The notes under the pieces are model-generated. The model was not told the origin of the DNA. It saw nothing but the letters and a program-made list of their open reading frames with translations, and made no database searches. A program made the translations under genes and the position numbers. DNA of 64,000 nt from Rhizoclosmatium globosum (Eukaryota; Chytridiomycota; Chytridiomycetes; Chytridiales; Chytriomycetaceae): NCBI GenBank assembly GCA_002104985.1, contig MCGO01000002.1, positions 682,001-746,000 of the forward strand. Direction: 5' to 3'. Of this stretch, positions 1-14,936 are shown in pieces (positions within the stretch are counted from its first letter, which is position 1; every line of letters starts with the position of its first letter).

Positions 1-75
1 AGTACTCAGAGCTGCGATTGTTGCACAGCCTGTTATCAGAACTTGTTAGAATAAAACAAATTCGGACATTGAACC

Positions 76-1243
76 TTACGACTGGGTTGCAACCGCAGGT
101 TCCAAGAGAGATCCAGACACCATATCAATGCACGAGCCCGACAACAAGTTTTGAATAGTTTGACCTTGTTGCAACGGTTTCCCGAGATTGAACACTTGAT
201 ACTTTGTTTTCATTGGATTGTCGTTGCATGGAAACATCTGAAGCCTCAATCAGAACCACTTCATTCAATCGGAATTACAAACCTGAACATCCGCTTTCGC
301 AGTATCAAGGCACAACTGTCCATCAGAAGACTGAATGAGGATACTTCCGGTTGTTCCAACTGAAATAATAGAAAATGTTTGATTGGATGAATTTGAATCG
401 CATTCAGCGCTGATGACGGGGTTTTCTCTTCCTTGCGAGACCCAACACTGTCCGTCCGCTGTATTGATATGTCCGGTTGCCTGCAAAGTAGTGGCGTCCC
501 GACTATAGAGATTGTGACAGGAACTACGGTGATCGATTAGTTTTAACAAGCCAAGAAGTGATAATCACCTGTGCTCGACTATTCGACTGTTCGTCGAACC
601 TTTCAGACAAGTTCCAAACAAAGATGACTCAAGATGATGGTCTCGAACAGTAAACTCTTGGCTAGCAGAATGTTTGATACACTTCGCAACCTAGCAAGAA
701 TCATCAGTAAACGATGAAGCAAAAAGACCGATTGCGATTACCGTTACGTCATCTTTCTCTGCGTGAACGCAATGGCCCTCCGAAGATATCACATTGTATG
801 TTATCGCGTTTGAGTTCCGCCTTTCTCGATTGACTCGTTTCGCTCTAACCAACGTCCATAATTGCTCACTTTCAGTGTGATTGCACGTGTGAAGCTCAAT
901 AGGCGATGAAAGTCCCTTTGAAACCCAACAGAGGGAAGGATCTATCCCGTCAGATATCACCCGACGATGTGGACTCGATGCGCAATGGCCACCATGGATG
1001 AAGAATATCGTAAGGAATCCCGCGAACATCCAGCTGTTCGACATGCAAGGCAATCTTGTCGCGAGAAATTTTTGGGGCCGGAGGTAGCCGGACGACGGAG
1101 CTGTCAAAACTTTGAAGGGCACCCCGCCCAACTCTTCCAGCATGGCCATTGAATTGAAATGACGTGCGATATTCAACCAAAAAACAAACCAGAATTATAA
1201 ATAAGATTTTACGCGTCAAAGAATAAAAAAGTCCAAAAAGCAT
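76..1243 (-). CDS. Secreted ricin-B-like (beta-trefoil) lectin-type protein
   Basis: Not a toxin enzyme: only carbohydrate-binding-type repeats are seen and no catalytic chain. The N-terminus (from 1243) is a hydrophobic signal-like segment. Two similar units follow, one at about 690-940 and one at 265-530, each opening with 'CWVS.G' and carrying a 'hCh' strand (GHCVHAEKDD; GQLCLDTAKAD). The last exon (237-76) carries 'FNLG' and 'SGSCIDM', typical of ricin-B subdomains. A 45-nt intron at 282-238 (GTTTGT...TTCAG) joins the last two exons in phase. Another intron lies between about 760 and 535 (ACTAAT branch-like motif before CCGTAG). The join between the signal peptide and the first unit near 980 is unclear: the frame changes without a good intron. 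Beta-trefoil lectins bind sugars outside the cell; the ligand here is unknown. Confidence 0.55.
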
Positions 1244-1249
1244 TAGTAA

Positions 1250-4200
1250 TCATTCGTCCTCCCTGATTTCTGAATGTGGCTGGAGAGGAATGATTCCAAC
1301 ACTTGAAACCACAATCGAATCATCTGAAGAAGGATGATCATCCAAGTAATTGATAAGGTGAGTCAATGACGATTTTCGCGGAGTGAATACCGCCTTTTTC
1401 GCAGAGACCAACGGCACTTCAGTCACGTCCGTCATAGTCACCAACTGTGTCGTCTCGACAGTTTCAGTTGCAGTGGATGTCTTCATTGTTGATTCCAAGA
1501 TATCAACTTTCTCCTCAGCAAAATCGATGTCAAATGTCACCGATTTGCGTTTCTTGGCTTTCGATTTGTACTAATGCAAGAAATCAATTCCGACGCGCTC
1601 TCCATACTGTACTCGGATGAGCGCCAAATGAAATATCAGCTTCAAACACATGCTTTGGTCAGTCGCATCGAGAATGAAACTATCCCAATTTGAGATTCTT
1701 GTGGAGTATAGAAACTTTACCAATTTCCTTGTTCTCTGTGGGCGACAGTACAGGAGAGTGGCATGGAGTCTTGGGGAGGATGATATCATCATCATAATCA
1801 GTAGAGCAATCAGTTGATATCGCCGCATCGGATTGCACAATTGGATCCACTGTCATGTCGAAATACTCTGAAAGCTCGAGGTTGACGGTAGGTTTTTCAA
1901 CAAACACCTTCTCAGTCTTAATCACACTCTGCTGAATTGCGATCGTATTATTTGCTTGTGACGACATCGACGTCTCTTGCGCTCTCGTTTGATTCGCTGA
2001 AGTATCCACAGATGACATTTCCATAACACTCTTGACCATGTCCTAGCATTTGAAGTTAGAATTTTTAGGGACAATAACATACATACCACAGATTCAAGCT
2101 GCGGTGGCGAACTAGAAATCGGCGTCAATTTTCCATCTCTTAAAATTTGTTCAGTGGTTTCCCTCAACTTTGAGACAAATGCAGATGACCTCCTCTCCCC
2201 ACGTGATCGAGGCAGTGCGACATAAATCGATGGATAATCCTTCCTTTGAGTTTCTTCTGTTATGGTTGTGACTGACTTGACAACTTCCAGAGAAACATCG
2301 TTGTTCAGAGCCGTTACAGACTTACCACTTCTGTTGACGTACTAGACACCGGTTTAGATTCCGTCGCAACTGGCGTCGGAGGTGGTACAATAGGAATAGC
2401 CGCTTTTCTGATTGGAGATGTTGGCAGCGAGGATGCGATGGAATCCAATTCGGCCTCATACTTCTGTAAATCCTCTAAAGATGGAATTCCCCTGAATAAG
2501 CCTGCAACAGATGTTACGCTTGCAATCGGAACGGCGGCTATCTGAGACTCCGAGTTGTGGCTACTCTCAGGTAATTGAATGTCCAAGTCCTTTGGTTTCG
2601 TATTTCCATTACAGTTTGAACGCTTTCCACTTTGGTACTTGCATTCGATACTCCTGTCGCTGAGGCTTCTTCGGTAATTGACACCACTTCGTTTACAACT
2701 TGAGATTCGCCAACTTCAGATACTAACACAACCTTGTTTGCATCAAGAGATTCGCTGACTTTGGAAATTGAAACTTCCTCGTTTGCATTTAGGGACTCGT
2801 CTACGCTTTTAAGGTTGACTTGACCCAAAGGAATATCGTCCCAAAGCTCCAAGAGTGACCCTCGTTTTCGAACGCCACGCTTTGAAACTGGTTTTTTAGT
2901 GGAAATTGGTTGCTGGGGATACAGCTGCTGGTTTTCGGTACCATACGTGGTATGTTGCTGAAGATGAATAGTTGTCTGTTGAATGGATTCCGTTTGAGCT
3001 GTAGGTTGGAGTGATGGAGTTGGGACTAAGTAAGCCGGTGGTTGCCATATTTGATCATCTTGCAGTTTCGTATCCACAACTTTGGTCTTTGTGCTCGTGT
3101 GAGTTTCATCATAGTCTTGACGGGAACCAGTCGAATTTCGATTCTTGAGACTTGGAATTCTCTTCAACGAGTCTACAAAGAATTCCTTGATTGACGTAGC
3201 TCCAGTTGACATTCGTTTGCTTCCAGAATCTACTTGCACTGATGAAGTCTTAATTCCACTCATCGATTTCCGCCTTTCCTCTTTAACCCTTGACACAACT
3301 GAGGACGGAAAGTCTGAAACTTGGCTCCTTCGTTCCAACGAGTCAAATCGGAACGAATTCCCGTGAGTCTCAACATGCAATGACCAGAAGGTGACGAAAA
3401 GCTACGTGACGCCAAAGCCGGCGGAGGATGGGGAGGAGTAGAGACAAAACTCTTGGTCGCTGCTTTCCCCATGCTCCACTTATCGCTACTATATTTCTTT
3501 TCCTGGTTCTTGGAATCCATTGAAGCATTCCATGAAGGCACCTTCGAGCCACCACTAGCTGCACTGCTCGATCGCACAGGAGAATGCGTAGGTAAACTAC
3601 TATACGTTGAGCTTTCCGAATCTCCATAACTTGGTCTACGTCCCCTCAAATCATACAAGTTGCTTAGTCCCTCAAACGGATGGCACTCGTCAAAGCACTC
3701 GTCCAAAAGTTGAATCCAGTGTCTATAAGACGACGAAGAGTCGCACAAGAATTTAAACTCTTGCCTTGATTCTGGAATAAGGTTGCGTCAGCCACAGCTT
3801 AATGACTTGGAAGAAGTACTTACTAGTGATGAAGCTCAACTGACAGGCAGCATTGATCTCTGTTTCATCAAAGATACGGGCGATTTGGTTCATTTGGAGG
3901 TACCATGGCTCTTCCATCAACTCAGCATCATTGTTTCGAAATTGTGGCTGGACTGTTGAAGCGTATGTGGCTGAATGGGAATGAACACTAACAGGGCCTG
4001 TCTAAGATCGAAAAAGAAGGATCAGTATAGACTGGTAGGCTGAATGAGTGTGACTATTACTTGCTGCGGCAGCGTAAGATAACTGTCCATAAACTTCCAA
4101 CTCCCTCACACAACGACGCTCTTTTGCCAAAAGATGAAACTCTTGCATAGCAGCTTCTGAATCAGAGTAGCGACTTCGAGGAGGAGACTGCACAGTACGC

Positions 4201-4519
4201 CTTTGAGGGCCTTTGCCAAAGACTGATCGTCGTCGTTTCATTGCCGAATCGGACTCTTGTTCGGGGAACGAGGCATTGGATACAGCTTTTCATGGGCTTC
4301 CATCACATACTGAGCAGCATGCGCTATGGCTTCGACAGAGGATGCACGAATGAGGATCGTCTTGTACTTTGAAGCTCGTGCTCCGGTAAAGACTACACTT
4401 TTGAGTGTCATTACACCCTTTTTGAGGATTGGATTCGAGTATGTAGGTTGGTAGGCCATTGGTTGAGATATTGCTGCGGGATGAATGAGGTCGTTGTGGA
4501 TTGGTCTCCCCCGAATCAT
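1250..4519 (-). CDS. Large Ser/Thr-rich protein with possible PH-like segment
   Basis: Family not recognised. Open exons run from an ATG at 4519 to a stop at 1250. The N-terminal 90 residues are compact and look folded (KYKTILIRASSVEAIAHAAQ). The frame then shifts near 4250 in the way a single missing base would cause, leading into an arginine-rich stretch (AMKRRRSVFGKG). An exon at about 3750-3650 contains 'FKFLCDSSSSYRHWIQLLDE', which resembles the last strand and Trp helix of a PH domain; this is a weak inference. The remainder (3640-1250) is low-complexity Ser/Thr/Val-rich linker with short basic patches, interrupted by introns around 2590, 2310, 2040 and 1570. Possibly a signalling or cortical scaffold, but the sequence does not show which. 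Confidence 0.5.
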
Positions 4520-4743
4520 TTTGTTGTGTCTTGTTTCACTTTCTGACGAAATTAAAGTAGAAGTTGAAGATAATTTATTTGGAATCAGACGAGAGCTTGA
4601 GCACGCTCAAATTGCCGAGTTTGGAGGTGTGTTTGAGAAGCTATTGGAGTTGTTGGCCAAGAACCGAGATGCATGCGTATTCACTTTCAATCCGCTTGAC
4701 TATTAGAATTATCAGTTGTGAAGGACTAGAACGAATGGTACGC

Positions 4744-5377
4744 TTACCCGAGTAGAACTCGATCCACCTCCAGACTTTCAGACAATTGCTGCTTCAGTTC
4801 GTTTGTGTCTGTCTCCATAGCGTCGTCGTCTTCATTTGCTGCCTCACTGTCCTCGCCACCAGTCTGACCCTCAGCATCCATATCCTCATCAGGTTCATCA
4901 ATAATATACAAGTCGTCTTCGCTAAAATCTACTGGTTCCTTCTCCGGAGCTAAATACACAAAGATTAAGTGTGAAGGGTAAATCTCATGAGGATTATACC
5001 AGGCTTCCATTTATAAAATTGGGCTTTCACTGAAGCCACTTTGATTCCCGGAGTGTTTCCAATCGTGTGTGGAGGAGGGGCTGGGAAAGGACGAGCATGA
5101 GACCAAGTTCGCTCCCTGTCAAGACAGTTAGGGCCTACACACTCCACGCAACACTTTGCATAAAAACATACCATCTCACGACGGGGGCAGTGTTTCCGAC
5201 TAAGTCCTGCAGTGATGAGCTTGAAGCATTCAAGTTTTGGTTCGAAGAGCCCCAGGCACCTCTGCAAGAAGACAGTATTAGACCGCGTATAGTACTTAAG
5301 AGTAGCAGACAGGGGGCAGAATTGAGGGTAACAACCAGGGTAAAGGTTGTGTGTATCAATCACCTTCTTGTGGTCAT
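4744..5377 (-). CDS. Small acidic-tailed protein, BCL7-like (SWI/SNF accessory candidate)
   Basis: Four exons join in phase to give about 145 residues. Exon 1 from the ATG at 5377 encodes only MTTR and part of the next codon. Introns are GTGATT...TTGCAG, GTATGT...TTGACAG (ending near 5118) and GTATAA...TTTAG (ending near 4951). The core reads 'VVRWERTWSHARP' and then 'IKVASVKAQFYKWKPG'. This resembles the BCL7 N-terminal signature, a basic stretch with 'WEKKW' followed by a 'YKWVP' motif. The C-terminal half is strongly acidic (DFSEDDLYIIDEPDEDMDAE), as in many chromatin accessory subunits. BCL7 proteins are small SWI/SNF (BAF) subunits. The match is short, so the family call is tentative; the exon structure itself is well supported. 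Its start codon lies 29 bp from the divergent kinase start. Confidence 0.5.
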
Positions 5378-5406
5378 TTTTGTTGTTTGAAACCACCAAA
5401 CCACGA

Positions 5407-6375
5407 ATGGATGCTGCCACCTTGGCCGCCGGTCTCCTCGAACGACACGCCGGAGCCACGCGCGTCGTTGTCGGAATGCGGGAATTCCCGGAAGCGGAAA
5501 GACGACGTTGGCGACTCGTGAAGGTTTGGTTTTGAGTTGGTGCAGAAAACTCAGCTGGAACACAGAACCAACTCGGTGATGCGGCCGTGCTGCTTCCAAT
5601 GGACGGCTTTCACTTGACTCGGGCTCAGTTGGATGCCCTGGACGTGCGTAAGCTTGCTCTCCTTACATCAATCCCTCCTTCTGCACCTGCTATCCCGATG
5701 ATGATCCATCTCATCCTTACACTGTGAAATACCTCTTCTTGCCATTTACAGACTCATCTCGCGTTGAGTCAGTATCAACTCGCGTTCTCTGAAAGGAGTG
5801 CCTGCTGGGTTGATATCTCAGCCTGCTGGGATGGGTCCAGTATATGTCAATTCGAATTGGTATCTTTGTAGACAACTAGGGCATTGTATCTGAGGGTTCT
5901 CTTCCGTTCCTCCCCTCTTCTATTAGTTTTGAAAGCTGCTTCCTGGTCTAAAACAATTGAAACAGAATCCTGCGGAGGCTCATCGAAGACGGGGAGCTCC
6001 TTTTACGTTTGATGCCGCTGGGCTGGTAAAACTCATCAATTCGCTGAAGTCACAGACACATGTCCTCTTTGCACCATCCTTTGATCACAGCGTTGGCGAT
6101 CCTTCTTCAATGCGATACAAATCAATCCAAATACCCGCTTCATTATTGTGGAAGGCATTTATTTGCATCTGTCCTTGGAGCCATGGAATCAAATGATGTT
6201 TGACGAGCGATGGTTTCTTACCTGTTCAAAGACAGTTGCAGTTGAAAGGCTGGCAAAGCGACATTTTGAAGCTGGTGTTGAGAAATCGCTGGAAGATGGT
6301 TACCGACGAGCAACAGAGAGTGACATGTTAAATGCGGACATCATTCTTGCAAATCGCGTATTGCCGTGCAAATAG
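5407..6375 (+). CDS. P-loop kinase, uridine kinase-like / YFH7-type
   Basis: Predicted small-molecule kinase of the phosphoribulokinase/uridine kinase/YFH7 group. The start ATG at 5407 gives MDAATLAAGLLERHAGATRV. A Walker A motif G-x-P-G-S-G-K-T-T is encoded at about 5480-5505 but only after allowing for one missing base just before it. 'VLLPMDGFHLTRAQLDAL' follows at 5585-5640, then an intron of about 320 nt, then 'HRRRGAPFTFDA' and 'APSFDHSVGDP' at 5976-6105, then 'FIIVEGIYLHL' and 'FDERWFL' at 6142-6220. This order matches fungal YFH7 and bacterial sugar/pantothenate kinase relatives. A second missing base is needed near 6110. The C-terminus ends 'ILANRVLPCK'. The substrate cannot be read from sequence. 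Divergent from the BCL7-like gene. Confidence 0.75.
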
Positions 6376-6926
6376 AAATCCCCACTGATAAACAATAAAC
6401 TGTAATATATAAACATCCACTTTAATCGGAAACCCCCCCTTTCCTTCACAAGTCCAACACTCTCCAACAAATCCCTCCCACTCTTTTTCAAGCTCTCCCA
6501 CGACTGTTTCCATTTTCTTCCACCAGCGCCAAGATTTCCATTCGCGTCTCCCACCAAAGCTTTTCTGACCGCCTGCTCCCAAACGTCCACTGACTGCCCC
6601 GAATACTTGTCATCGATCCGTAAGGCTCAAGTGTAGTAGCAGAGTTGTTGGGCGTGTAACTGAACATTTCGATGGAAGAAACCTTCTGGCAAACAGGACA
6701 CTTTAAACCAGAACTCATGTGCTGTCGATTAGGTTGGTGGCGATACGCATGTAGTAGCAGTCTATACAGACACGCGCTTGACAGCATGGAAGCTCTTTGC
6801 CAGCTTCAGGTGATTTCAGAATCAGCAATTGAGTTCAACACACTCACTGCTGAACTCGTGCGAGCAACAAACGCAGTATGATATGTGAGATAGATATAGC
6901 TGGTTATCCAAGTAGACACCCTCCAT
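6300..6926 (-). CDS. RING-like zinc-finger protein (Sip5/DA2-like pattern), copy 1
   Basis: The start ATG at 6926 reads MEGVYLDNQLYLSHISYCVC. Cysteines follow the order C-x-C-C, then (after a GTGAGT intron ending near 6796) 'LPCC....VCIDCYY', then 'LKCPVCQKV' at about 6715-6690. This C-rich arrangement (CC-x4-C-x2-C-[YF] ... C-P-x-C) resembles the RING-like fold of fungal Sip5 and plant DA2-type proteins, which can act as ubiquitin ligases. The C-terminal half is basic (WKQSWESLKKSGRDLLESVG). One or two frame changes, consistent with missing bases, are needed near 6735 and 6610. The 3' end overlaps the end of the convergent kinase gene. A paralogue with the same start style and Cys spacing lies at 9207-9846, with a 7TM gene between them. 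Confidence 0.45.
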
Positions 6927-7008
6927 TCTTTCTCGTTGATGATTGTCAATTTTCGCCCAGATTTTGAGAGATAGAAAATGAGTATCACGTTATTATTACT
7001 TTATTTCA

Positions 7009-9071
7009 CTACTGGAACTCAAGTCCTTCACTCTTTGTTAATCGAAGATGTTTTGCAGAAGTTGATCGATCAATAGTCTTATTCTTGTCTGTTTTTGCAA
7101 GAGAATCCATCACCAAAAACACTTTCATCAACAATAGACACCAAGTAACAGTATGCTGTAATCCAGCCATTGTAAGCTTGAATACTTCAGAATTGACGGC
7201 TGTTGCTGCTTTGGCAATCGATACAGAGTAAATATTAAACAAAATGAGGTTGCAGCAACACCTCCTCGAGCGATAATTAGGAAACGAGATGTGGCTGCTT
7301 CCATTTCCTTTTCAAGCGTCGAAATATATCTGGTGAATGTCAGTAGAAGGATCGCGTCGAGAACCAATAGATATGAAGAGGCAAATGCCTGTAGGATAAA
7401 CGACTTCTCAATATAGTCCCTGCCGACTTTTCCTCCCCCTTGAGCAATGCTGATGAACTCAGGTATTAGAGGCAGTAAAATCACAAAAGGGGAAGCAAAG
7501 AACAGGATTCGTATCAATTGAACACCTCTTGTCCAAACTTGCACGAGGATTGTTTCTGATCTCATCCAACTGAAGTACAGATAAGCCAGAATCCAGATAA
7601 CTATAGAACACTCCGATACCATGTATAGCCGTCTTTGAATTGCAATCGAATCATACACGTTTGTGATTCTTGAATAAACAGAAAACTTCCAGATCATATA
7701 CGACGCGATACTGTCAATCAAGTTCATAGCGCAGCATACAAATAGTGCAATATTGAATGGAGCAATTGCTCTTGAGACTGTACTTTGTTTCACTTTTATA
7801 GCGACAAGATCCCACAATAGGACTCCACAAAACGCCACCAACGCAACCCCCGCAATAACCGCGAATCCAAAGTACGCATGCATATGCCTTTGAAATGGTT
7901 CAATAACGTATCGAACTTTGTGACAATCCACCATCGTTTGCCTGACAGAATAATCAAGGGGCATCAGAATCCCAAGTTTTTCAAACCAATCAAGGAGAAT
8001 TGTGAGTTATGAGCTGTATTGCACAAATGACTCGAATATATTCAGCTTGTACGGATACGTTTGCGAAGCCACCCACACGTTCGTTGAAGGTTTATCAAAA
8101 TGTCAACCGCTTTTGTGAAATTAGTGATTCATAAAAGGGCAGACACGGATCATGGCCTTCACGACACCTGATCTAATTGAATTCGTTTGATTTAAATAAT
8201 TCGTGTACACGTCAAATACATCTTGGATCTCTGGAATAGTGAAAAGTCGCATATCCGGTTTAAGAACATATCCCATACAAATATTTGCGACAACACGTGC
8301 TTGCATTCCGGCAGTTTGAGACGCAACCATACTAATCCTTTTGAGGAGTCGGGGAGTGTGGTCCAAAACAGCTGAGTCCGTTTCCTCGGTTAAGAGACAA
8401 TTGGTTTTCACGCTCTCCGTTTCTTGATACGATGTACCAAAACGTTTTCGAATATATTACTTAGGACCGATGTTTGAATTTGGTGCTTGCGCACAACGAA
8501 TAATGGCGTTTCTTTGCGTTATTGGGGTTGTCCTGAAAACCATGATAGACTGCATTTGAATACGGATTATCCAATATTTTCTTCAAATCCGTACACTCAG
8601 ATATGGCTTTGGCTATATAATTTGAGTAATATTTGAATTCCGTTCCATGACTGTGTTGTGTTGAGAACAAGTGATTTGGGGAAATTTGACTGATAACACA
8701 CGTAATCTACAGCAGTTATTTGCGAGAGTTCATCCTGAGAAGAGAACCATGACAATGTTGAGGAGTAAACGGGTTCCATGGAAATAATGCTCCGGGTTTG
8801 GTGGCTTCAACGTCAATGTTTTGGTAAGTTGCATCCATTCATTTGCTCTTGCGCGTCTTTAGATATGTAAACGTTGAAGTGAGGTTCCAGAATAGAGTTG
8901 CTGTAGTTTGTGCGCTGCTCATACTATTACAGACTTTCGAATAACTTCAGCTTGTTCAGACGATGGCTGACTCGCAAACCACCATACCATGTAATCAGTA
9001 TATGATTCATTATATGGCTGGTAAAGACGGTTAAGAGACCTGGCGAAGCCCGTTGCATTCATTGTCTCCAT
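7009..9071 (-). CDS. Repeat-7TM receptor-like protein A (frame-broken)
   Basis: Member of the five-gene family in this window. From the ATG at 9071 the N-terminus reads METMNATGFARSLNRLYQPY followed by 'MVWWFASQPSSEQAEV', the family's first W-A-x-Q repeat. 'ALFPWNPFT' near 8770 matches 'FTWNPLT' of the relatives. The membrane part (7964-7128) is intact for six helices, including 'SRAIAPFNIALF' (helix 2) and 'SWMRSETILVQVW' after helix 3. The frame changes near 7232 and resumes as 'IYSVSIAK' and 'LLLMKVFLVMD' (helix 7), ending at 7009. The ectodomain (8000-9000) needs several frame changes, so it may be a decaying copy or an error-rich stretch. Its loop 1 (KVKQSTVSRAIAPFN) is closest to member D (KAKQSVLSRVLSPFN). 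Confidence 0.65.
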
Positions 9072-9206
9072 TATGTCCTGTCAACAATGTCAAAAATTGG
9101 CCCGTACGCCTAGGTTTAACGAGAATTATTCCTCTTAAGTAAAACAAGCTTATTTTTTTTCATTCAGGGAGAATTTCAGGGGCTTGTGGCAGAACAGAAT
9201 AGAGAA

Positions 9207-9846
9207 TCAAACAGATGCAGACGGAGTATCCACCCTCTCCCCACCTTTCTTCAATCTATCACCACTTGCACTCGTCAAACTTCTCAAACTTCCCAAAACG
9301 CGTTTTCCCCACGACCCACGCACTTTCCCCTCTTCCAGGGTAGCCAAACTACTTCTTGAGCCCGGAGCCCCATCGACAGATCAGACACGTCTGCACAAGA
9401 AGACGCCGTCGATTTTCCGTCCGCTACGCGACTTTTGCTGCTTCGAAGGCTCCACCAGCTTTCCCCCGCGTTTTTAGAAGACTCCTGGATCACATGGCAC
9501 ACGGGACACTTCTTAACGCGTTTTTCAGTGATCGTAGAGGCACTGCTGCTCTTATTAGTGGATGTGGAGTCGCGATTTTGGAGGGAGAGTTGGGAATCGG
9601 ACAAGTTGATTGTGGAGGATGACTGGAATTTGTATTTTGCGAGGTAACAGCCTTGACAGATTTTGGAGTCACAGCATGGAAGAGTTTGACCGACTTTTTG
9701 TGTTGTGGTAGGTAAGTCTGTCGTCAAAAAATGTTTTGGCAGGCACTTACGAAAACAGACCGTCGAGCAACAGGGACAAAAGAAGGTTGGGATACTGGCT
9801 TGATAGTCTGAAGTCGGGACTAGGTATACATTATTAATCAGGTCCA
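9207..9846 (-). CDS. RING-like zinc-finger protein (Sip5/DA2-like pattern), copy 2
   Basis: The ATG at 9846 begins MDLINNVYLVPTSDYQASIP and leads into 'FFCPCCSTVCF'. An intron starting with GTAAGT (about 9750) is followed by 'LPCCDSKICQGCYLAKYKFQ' and, after a Ser/Thr-rich linker, 'KKCPVCHVIQESS'. Cys spacing (C-x-C-C, CC-x4-C-x2-C-Y, C-P-V-C) and overall size match copy 1 at 6300-6926, so the two are paralogues. One frame stays open to 9284. With a single-base correction near 9360 another frame gives a basic, Ser-rich tail (GDRLKKGGERV) ending at 9207, which resembles the basic tail of copy 1 better. A role as ubiquitin ligase is inferred only from the zinc-finger pattern. Confidence 0.45.
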
Positions 9847-9930
9847 TGGCGCGAAATGGGTTGGATTTGCGAGATTGTCAGCCTTGAGCAACGAAGAATA
9901 ATGGAATAAAAGACGGAATAAAATAATAAA

Positions 9931-12494
<2,564 letters not shown>

Positions 12495-12519
12495 TTCCAC
12501 GCAAGAAAAACAAGGAATT

Positions 12520-14782
12520 CTATTCACTTATTTCAGGAACACCAGCGAACGAAGTTGAAGGTAAAGTAAATGCCCTAAGTCCGTTCGAGGCAATGCTGTT
12601 GAGGCGCGATTGTTTTCGAAGACCACTCCCAATTGTAGCATTTTTACCACTTTCAACACTCTCAACTTCTGCCTTTGCACGTCTTATTTGGTTGCTAGCT
12701 CTCTTCTCCATTCCTCCTACTGATGTGTCGTGTTTGTTGGCATAAAACAAGCTCACTTTCATCAGCAACAGAAGAGCGCTAACCAAATGCATCAGAAGCG
12801 ATAATGAAATCTTCACGTAAATTGTTTGGCTCTGCACAAATGGCTTTGCGATTGAGAGCGCTGAGTAGAAAAAACACAAGGTACTGAATCCAATGCCATA
12901 TCGTGAAATAACGAGAAACTGGGAAGACACTTCATATAACGTTGACACATACCGAGTGAACGTTAAAAGCAATAAGACATCCATTAAAAGCAGCACAGAC
13001 GATGCAAGTGCTTGAATCGAATAATTCAGAGTGTTCAACTTCAAACGTCCAGCCACATTATTACGGAACGCAAACAGTACTGTTAATTGATATAAACTAG
13101 GTCCAAGAAGCAAAAACGGAGAAAGTGCAAATGCCCACTTGACCTTGTCAAAGTTTGTGGTCCATATTCGTTTCAAGATACTTTCAGAGCGAACCCAACA
13201 GAATCCTAGGTAAGAAAGAGCCCAAGTTGCCAAAAATACTTCGGATAAAAGGTACCAGATTTGTTTCTCAAAGTCGCGAAGAATAAGAGTCACATTCATA
13301 ACTTCTGACAAGAACCAAACCATGGCGTAAGAACAATCATGCAGTATATTAGAAATCAAACACATTGCTAGTAGGATATTGAAAGGCGTCAGAATTCGCG
13401 TTCGCTTGTTTTCTCTTATTGAGTCGTGCCATTCATAACCTATCCAACAAACCAAGAAGATCAAACAAATCGCAGAAAATACGCCCATTCCAATGAAAGT
13501 GTACATGTAGCTAAAAAATGTTGTTGAGAATTCACGTATACGAGGGCAGTACACCATTGAATACTGAACAGAAACGGGTATAGTGGGTATAAGGCGACCA
13601 AACCATTGAAAATAGGCAAACACAGTTGAACTGTTGAATCTTTCGTCATAACAAATTCCATTCATGAAATCCATTTGAACACTTTCATTTTGTGATGCCA
13701 ACCAAACTTGTGAAACGGTATTCAACTGCTTCCGAGCCGTCGTAAAATTGTATGCCTCATAAAATTCTTGACAGATTTCCACTTGATTGATAACAGTGAA
13801 TGTAATCAGATTTAACTGTGCAAGAAAGTTGGATATCGTGGACAAAGTCTCCATAATCTCCGAGATGGTTGAAATCCTTGTTTGAAGCGAGGCTTTACCA
13901 AGACATATATAGTTCATTGCACGTTTTTGGGTTGTAATGTTCTGAGATGCGAACCAAATAAGAGATTCGTTGTCACTTGGACGATAACTGTGAGCTATTA
14001 GCGGTTGGGAGCCTCTACAAGAACACTTACTAGTAATATTGAGCTGCATAATCAAATGTGTATGTAGTCAAGCAGGCGCCCATATCTTTGTGAAGTTGTG
14101 TGGTATTCTTGGCATTCAGTAACAGCCGAAACGCATTCGCTGTTTGTCCGTAGTTGTAGTTCAAGTTTGCACAGACACGAATAATTGCTGTCCTCTGTAT
14201 GCTGTATGTTTGATTAGCAAACCAGGACACAGTCTCATTGGATAACAAAGTTCCCATGAATGGAAGCATATTTTCGCAATGCTGCATATTTTGAAGAACA
14301 CTTGTATTATAAACTTGATATCCATGTTGATAATATATCAGTGTGTTGTGTACTAAGCTTGGTGGTGGCTTATAGAAACAAAGCCAATTTAATGCCAGCA
14401 ATTGGTTTGTTTCAGTCTGAGAGTTGAACCAAAGATAGGCTTTTGGAGTGAATGAGTCCCAACCAAAAATAATGCCGCCCGATATCGTGTTTTGAGTAAG
14501 ATATGTTGTAACGTGCTGTGGAGTCGTAATTGACGTGACACATCGAAGCATTTGGGTTTGGACGAACGGAGGAAGCGTAAAAGTTGAATTGAGAGCCCAG
14601 AATGTCTCTATCACGGACTTAGTACCGAGTCTTTTGTCTGAACAGATTCCCTGGACAACTTGTGTTTGAATTGTTGTGTTCTGGCGAGCAAACCACCAAA
14701 CTAACGCATCAGTATTCTGTGTGTAGGAATTAAACATAGTTGGTGCTTGTAGTGCGAAGAACGAGGCTGTGAGTTGGGTCAT
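12520..14782 (-). CDS. Repeat-7TM receptor-like protein B
   Basis: Two exons, 14782-14031 and 13987-12520, with a 43-nt intron (GTAAGT...CTCACAG); about 740 residues and no frame break. The first exon begins MTQLTASFFALQAPTMFNSY and holds repeats with 'DALVWWFARQNTTIQTQVV', 'AYLWFNSQTETNQLLALNWL' and 'SWFANQTYSIQRTAIIRVCA'. The second holds 'SLIWFASQNITTQKRAMNYI' and 'VWLASQNESVQMDFMNGICY'. Seven hydrophobic helices follow (about 13520-12760), with 'LTPFNILLAMCLISN' in helix 2, 'CWVRSESILKRIW' after helix 3 and 'SRYGIGFSTLCF' in helix 6. The cytosolic tail is basic and Ser-rich. N-glycosylation sequons are frequent in the repeat half, so it is probably extracellular. No signal peptide is obvious. 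Closest in the window to C and E. Confidence 0.85.
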
Positions 14783-14936
14783 TGTTTCAAGATATCATTG
14801 TTTCGGTTCTGGATAAAATAGAATTATCTAACGTTATTCTCATGTTAAAAACGAAACCGAAGCGCAATAGTGGGTAAAAAAGTACAAAGGATATTTAGCA
14901 ATCTTTATTGAGGAAGCCCAGGAGGAGTATCGTCTT

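Noticed and set aside
76..1243. Ricin-like toxin
   Set aside because: Only beta-trefoil lectin-type repeats are present; there is no sign of the rRNA N-glycosidase chain.
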